DNA of 5,129 bases, taken from positions 266-5,394 of the forward strand of contig JAEURM010000155.1 of NCBI GenBank assembly GCA_016789245.1, given 5' to 3'. The notes below the pieces were generated by a model. That model saw only the letters and a list, made by a program, of their open reading frames with translations. It did not search any database and was not told the origin of the DNA. The DNA is from Anaerolineales bacterium. Its GTDB lineage: Bacteria; Chloroflexota; Anaerolineae; Anaerolineales; UBA6663. Shown here piece by piece: positions 4,404 through 5,129 of the stretch (within the stretch, counting starts at the first letter, position 1; each line of letters starts with the position of its first letter). The position numbers were made by a program, and so were the translations under genes.

Positions 4404-5129
4404 ATGAGTGAAACTTATCTTACCAACATGCTCTTCCGCTCTGGCTTGGCCGATAGTATGAGTCGCCAAGCAGATGAATTGTACGAAATTCCGGATGCCG
4501 AGCCGAACGATGATGGCTTGATTGAACTGCCGCTTCTGCCTTTGCGCGATTTGGTGATGTTCCCGCACATGGTGACGCCGCTGTTTGTGGGCCGCGACCG
4601 AAGCATGGCCGCCATCCGTGAAGCCAACGCCCGTAACTTAACGTTGATTGCGGCCGCGCAAATAAACCCAGAGATTGAAGACCCCGCCGCCGCCGATTTG
4701 TTTACGGTGGGCACAGAAATTGCGGTGGGCCGGATGCTCCGTATGCCGGACGGCTCCACGTCCGTTCTTTCACAAGGCCGCCGCCGCGTGCAAATTGTAG
4801 AATTTGTGCGCACCGAGCCGTTCTTTGTAGTGCGCGCTCGCCCCATTGATGAGCCGCCGGAGAAAACACGCGAGACCGAAGCGCTGATGCGGGCCGTGTT
4901 GGGCCTGTTTGAGCGCGTGGTGCAACTCAACACCGCCATCCCAGAAGAAGCCTACACTTTTGCGCTAAACATTGAAGAGCCGGGCTGGCTGGCGGATTTG
5001 ATTGCATCTTCCATTGAACTGCCGCACAACGAGCGCCAAGGCTTGCTGGAGATTTTTGAGCCGAGCGCGCGCCTGCAACGCCTGAGCATTTTGCTGGGCA
5101 AAGAACTGGATGTGCTGGAGCTAGAAGAC
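4404..5129 (+). CDS. lon: ATP-dependent Lon protease, N-terminal part (cut by window edge)
   Basis: Lon is a cytoplasmic homohexameric AAA+ serine protease that unfolds and degrades damaged and some regulatory proteins. Only the first 242 residues are in the window. They cover the substrate-recognition LON N-domain, recognised by ELPLLPLRDLVMFPHMVTPLFVGRDRSMAAI (41-71), followed by TVGTEIAVGRMLRMPDGSTSVLSQGRRRVQI (101-131) and the helical stretch ending in ASSIELPHNERQGLLEIFEPSARLQRLSILLGKELDVLELE (201-241). The frame is open to the edge; the AAA+ Walker motifs and the Ser-Lys protease dyad should lie downstream. ATG 4404 gives about 40 residues before the conserved domain, some 30 more than E. 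coli Lon, partly acidic (DAEPNDDG). ATGs at residues 9 and 19 are possible later starts. No Shine-Dalgarno is present before 4404, and the promoter lies almost against the start. It is separated from folC by 139 bases with its own promoter, so it is probably transcribed independently. Confidence 0.95.
   Translation, partial: MSETYLTNMLFRSGLADSMSRQADELYEIPDAEPNDDGLIELPLLPLRDLVMFPHMVTPLFVGRDRSMAAIREANARNLTLIAAAQINPEIEDPAAADLFTVGTEIAVGRMLRMPDGSTSVLSQGRRRVQIVEFVRTEPFFVVRARPIDEPPEKTRETEALMRAVLGLFERVVQLNTAIPEEAYTFALNIEEPGWLADLIASSIELPHNERQGLLEIFEPSARLQRLSILLGKELDVLELED

Noticed and set aside
4415..4939. Long open frame (174 codons) antisense to the start of lon
   Set aside because: It lies wholly opposite a clearly conserved Lon N-domain. 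Its product is Ser/Arg/Thr-rich without domain motifs, as expected from the codon bias of the sense gene.

Overview
The window looks like ordinary bacterial chromosome, moderately GC-rich and densely coded. It has five protein genes in two divergent blocks. Three genes on the minus strand (an exported beta-sandwich protein, then two family-2 glycosyltransferases) read leftward from about position 2765 and run off the left edge. Two genes on the plus strand, folC and the start of lon, read rightward from 2945 and run off the right edge. I see no tRNA, rRNA, CRISPR array, transposase or phage gene. The host cannot be fixed from this alone. The FlgD-type Ig modules, paired glycosyltransferases, scarce Shine-Dalgarno sites and short GTGTC repeats would fit a Chloroflexota (Anaerolineae-like) genome, but that is a low-confidence inference.

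Minus-strand block, in order of transcription: positions 2765-1482 encode a 427-residue membrane-anchored protein with two FlgD/CHU_C-like Ig modules and a C-terminal beta-rich domain. Positions 1411-446 encode a complete rhamnosyltransferase-like GT2 enzyme. Positions 399-1 encode the first 133 residues of a WaaE/KdtX-like GT2 enzyme. The order and short gaps (70 and 46 bases) suggest one operon for cell-surface glycan or envelope work. Both gaps are almost filled by clusters of GTGTC units facing clusters of GACAC units at 7-8 base spacing. These clusters can fold into segmented hairpins that touch or contain the start codons of the downstream genes.

Plus-strand block: folC (Mur-ligase-like folylpolyglutamate/dihydrofolate synthase, 439 aa) is followed after 139 bases by lon (ATP-dependent protease, N-terminal substrate-recognition domain only). 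Both have a sigma-70-like promoter whose -10 box ends only 10-11 bases before the ATG, and neither has a Shine-Dalgarno sequence, so both may be translated from leaderless or nearly leaderless mRNAs. The folC-lon gap also holds repeated TCAGCG motifs, a 10-bp direct repeat, and an inverted repeat overlapping the lon -35 box.

The genes are of known families. The unusual material is in the intergenic DNA: the two GTGTC/GACAC repeat islands and the compact promoters. I do not see evidence for a new multi-gene system here.
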